Below, in pieces: positions 24,501-27,500 of a DNA stretch of 34,765 bases; the first letter of the stretch is position 1; the number at the start of each line of letters is the position of its first letter. The notes under the pieces are model-generated. The model saw only the letters and a program-made list of their open reading frames with translations, ran no database searches and had not been told where the DNA came from. This DNA comes from Candidatus Omnitrophota bacterium (lineage in GTDB: Bacteria; Omnitrophota; Gorgyraeia; 2-01-FULL-45-10): NCBI GenBank assembly GCA_018823705.1, contig JAHJHP010000089.1, forward strand, positions 1-34,765, written 5' to 3'. A program made the position numbers and the translations under genes.

Positions 24501-27500
24501 CCGTCAGATACGCTTCCCTGGTTCCCTCCGGAGCATAATACAGGCCTTTATCTTCCAGTATCACGCTCTTTACGATATCGTTTATCGCCCTCCGCATGGC
24601 CAGACGATTCAGGGCGTCGGTCATCTCATTACCGGATATGATACACGGCGTCGCGCTTCCGAAGACGAGCGTGAGATCCGCTTCATCGAATAATGCAAAA
24701 TACTTATTTTTATTCATCGTCGGAGTATCAGCGCCTATCTTCTCCTTCATATGACGATGAACGAACCTGTCCCATTTGCCGTATATGATATCGCAACGAG
24801 TGAACACTTCCTCTACGGTAGCTTCTCTCCCCGATCCATTCTCGAATATCACGCCGCTCTCCGCAATGCTTCCGTCGGGCATAGCCCTTGGAACTATAAA
24901 TCCGGCAATGGCGCCGCATCTGGACAATATAACTCCCATCTTATCCTGCGACATAGCCTGCTCGGTAAGATTGTCTTCATGAGTCATTATCAGGACTTTT
25001 TTACCTTCTTCTCTGGCTTTTCTGTATTTTTCAACCATCTCAAGCGCCGTTCCGGCCAGCATCAATGTCTTGCCTCCGCCTGTCCTTAGTTCGGCAAAAC
25101 TACCCGCTTCCATCGCCTTAAGCGCTTCCAGCTGGCCTTTCCTGTAACTCAGTCTATCAGCGGGTATACCGCGGACTTCTCCGAACGCTCGGAGCATCTT
25201 CTCTTGTATATCTGTCATGATTACAGGCGCCGGCGCAGTCAGAACTTCCGGTGGTTGAACAATAACGACCTCGACAGGCATTACCGGCAAAGCAGCTTCA
25301 AGTTCACCCGATAAGGCATCTCTCTTCGCCTTAAATCCGGCTAAAATCTTTTCCCTCACGTCCTTCCTGCGAAGATCCAGTGAGAGTTTTTTCAGTTCAG
25401 CTCCCCAGTCACGGGCGTAGGCGCGCTTCGCGTATTTGGCAACCAGGAGCGGTATCTTTCTCTGTAATATCTCCGGGCTTTCGCCTTTTGCAAGAAGGGC
25501 TTCATATTCCGCGGCCATGCGTTTAAAATTAGCGTTATTTATTGCGGGTTCTCTTTCGAGGAAATCGAGATAGGCTATTCTCTCTTCCGGGGATACTTTA
25601 TCGCTGCACAGGTACTCCAATGTTTTACTTACTACAAATATCTCCTCATATAATTCATCATAGAGCTCAGTTTCTCGCGAAGGCAAGGCGTCACGGGCCC
25701 TGTGGCCGCGTAATAGATCGTGCAGCTTTTCGTGGTAAACCGATAACGCCACAGCCATCTGGCTTCCAAGTGACGGCTGTTCCGCGGCGGCACGCCCCAA
25801 TATCTTGACCGATAGCTGGATGCCCTGTTCCTCTAGCGCGGCTAGCTCTGATATGTTTTCATAGACCTCTACGTTTACGGGCGCCGCGCCAAGCTCTGTA
25901 TCTAATATTCCATTTGCTTTGTTCAGGCCCTTATCCAGGTTCTCTCTCTGGATCTCTTTAAGGTCAGCTGTATCGATCACGATCGGCGCTATCTCTTTGC
26001 TCTTAACCGGAGCCTTCACCTTAATGAGCTCCCGGCGTCGCCTATCGGCAACTCTGCGGTTCTGCCGCCTGTTGTTTTCGAGGTATTTTTTCGCTAACCT
26101 TATGGCAAATGCTATGGGTATGATTGTGTATATCCATGTCGCCAAACTCAGCAACCCGAATACCCAGCGCTGACCGAGGTAAGCTACGCTCAAGCTTTCG
26201 AGAGACACGTCCATGCGCAGTATCTTTTTAAAGAACTCCTTCTCGGCATTAAACGTGTCTATCTCGTATGAAGGTACATCCTGAAAAATAATATTTAAAA
26301 TATTTTTTATGTGCCCCAGCGTCTTGAGGTAAAGCCCGAAATATCCCCTGGCAACATCACCTTTCTTGTGGTGGACGGCCTCATGGACGAGCGTCCAGAC
26401 TTTACTGATAGTGTTATTCTGCTCTTTAAGCTCTATACTTGCCCCGCGGGGGGTACGCGCTATCATGCCAAAGAAATTTTCACCCTTTGTGGAGCCGGAA
26501 AACCAGTTGGTCTCCACAATCGTGATGCGCACGTTATTGTCTTCAAGATATTTATAAGTGGCCGGGTCGAGCGCGGATAGCGCGAAGAGCGTCTTCTGCA
26601 GGTCTTCGACCGGCATCGATCGCCCGGTCTTCTTATCCGTCATCGCCTTACTGCGTATATATTGCGGCAGGCTCGTCTTATCAACGGACGCCCACATTTC
26701 ATCGATGATCTTATTTATCTCCTTGATCCTTCTGTCCGGCATAGACCTATTACCGTGACCGTCATCCGGAGCGTTAAGCACAAGCTTGCCTCTGTCAACG
26801 TACGCGTCAAGGAGGAGGGGATCCTCTCCGGTGGTGAGGTTCGATGCAATGTTCTTGAAATATGTATACGAGGCCATCTTTTCAAAATAACTGCCGATGG
26901 CCCCCCGGAGCTTCTCCTGGTCGAGCGAAAATCGCTTCGCGCCTTGCGTAGATGTAGACACGGCAAGCTGAGCCGGCGGGGCGGCTTTTACCGGAAGAGC
27001 GATCGTTACCGGAGCGACAAGCTGAGCCTTTTCTATCCGGAGTGTTACAGGCGAAATTTGCGCCGGAGCGGCCATCGAAGGAATGACGCTTGATATGAGC
27101 ATGTATAGCGAAAGGACGAAGAGCAATAAGGCCTTAATGAAAACGGGGCCAACTTTCCTGCTAACTTCATCCGTAAGTCTTTGGGTGTCCAGTCCAGCTT
27201 TGCCGGTTTTGGTTATTTCATAAAATTCTACCGTGCCGGCACCTTTTGACTTTACCACTTTGAAGGATTCTCCCTCGAACACCTCTTTAAGCACAGGGTT
27301 TGCCATAGAGCCGATTATATAGAGTTTTCCGCCGGCTTTTAACATTCTGCGAATTTCTTTCGCAATTCTGGTGTAATATTCGCCTTCCGAAAACGGAGTC
27401 TGGCCCGCCGCAAGTTTGGAGTCCCCTTCATACATGTCATAGCATTCCGTGTTGAAGAAGTTTACGGATATTATAGTGTCAACAGAGCCATCGGCTATCT

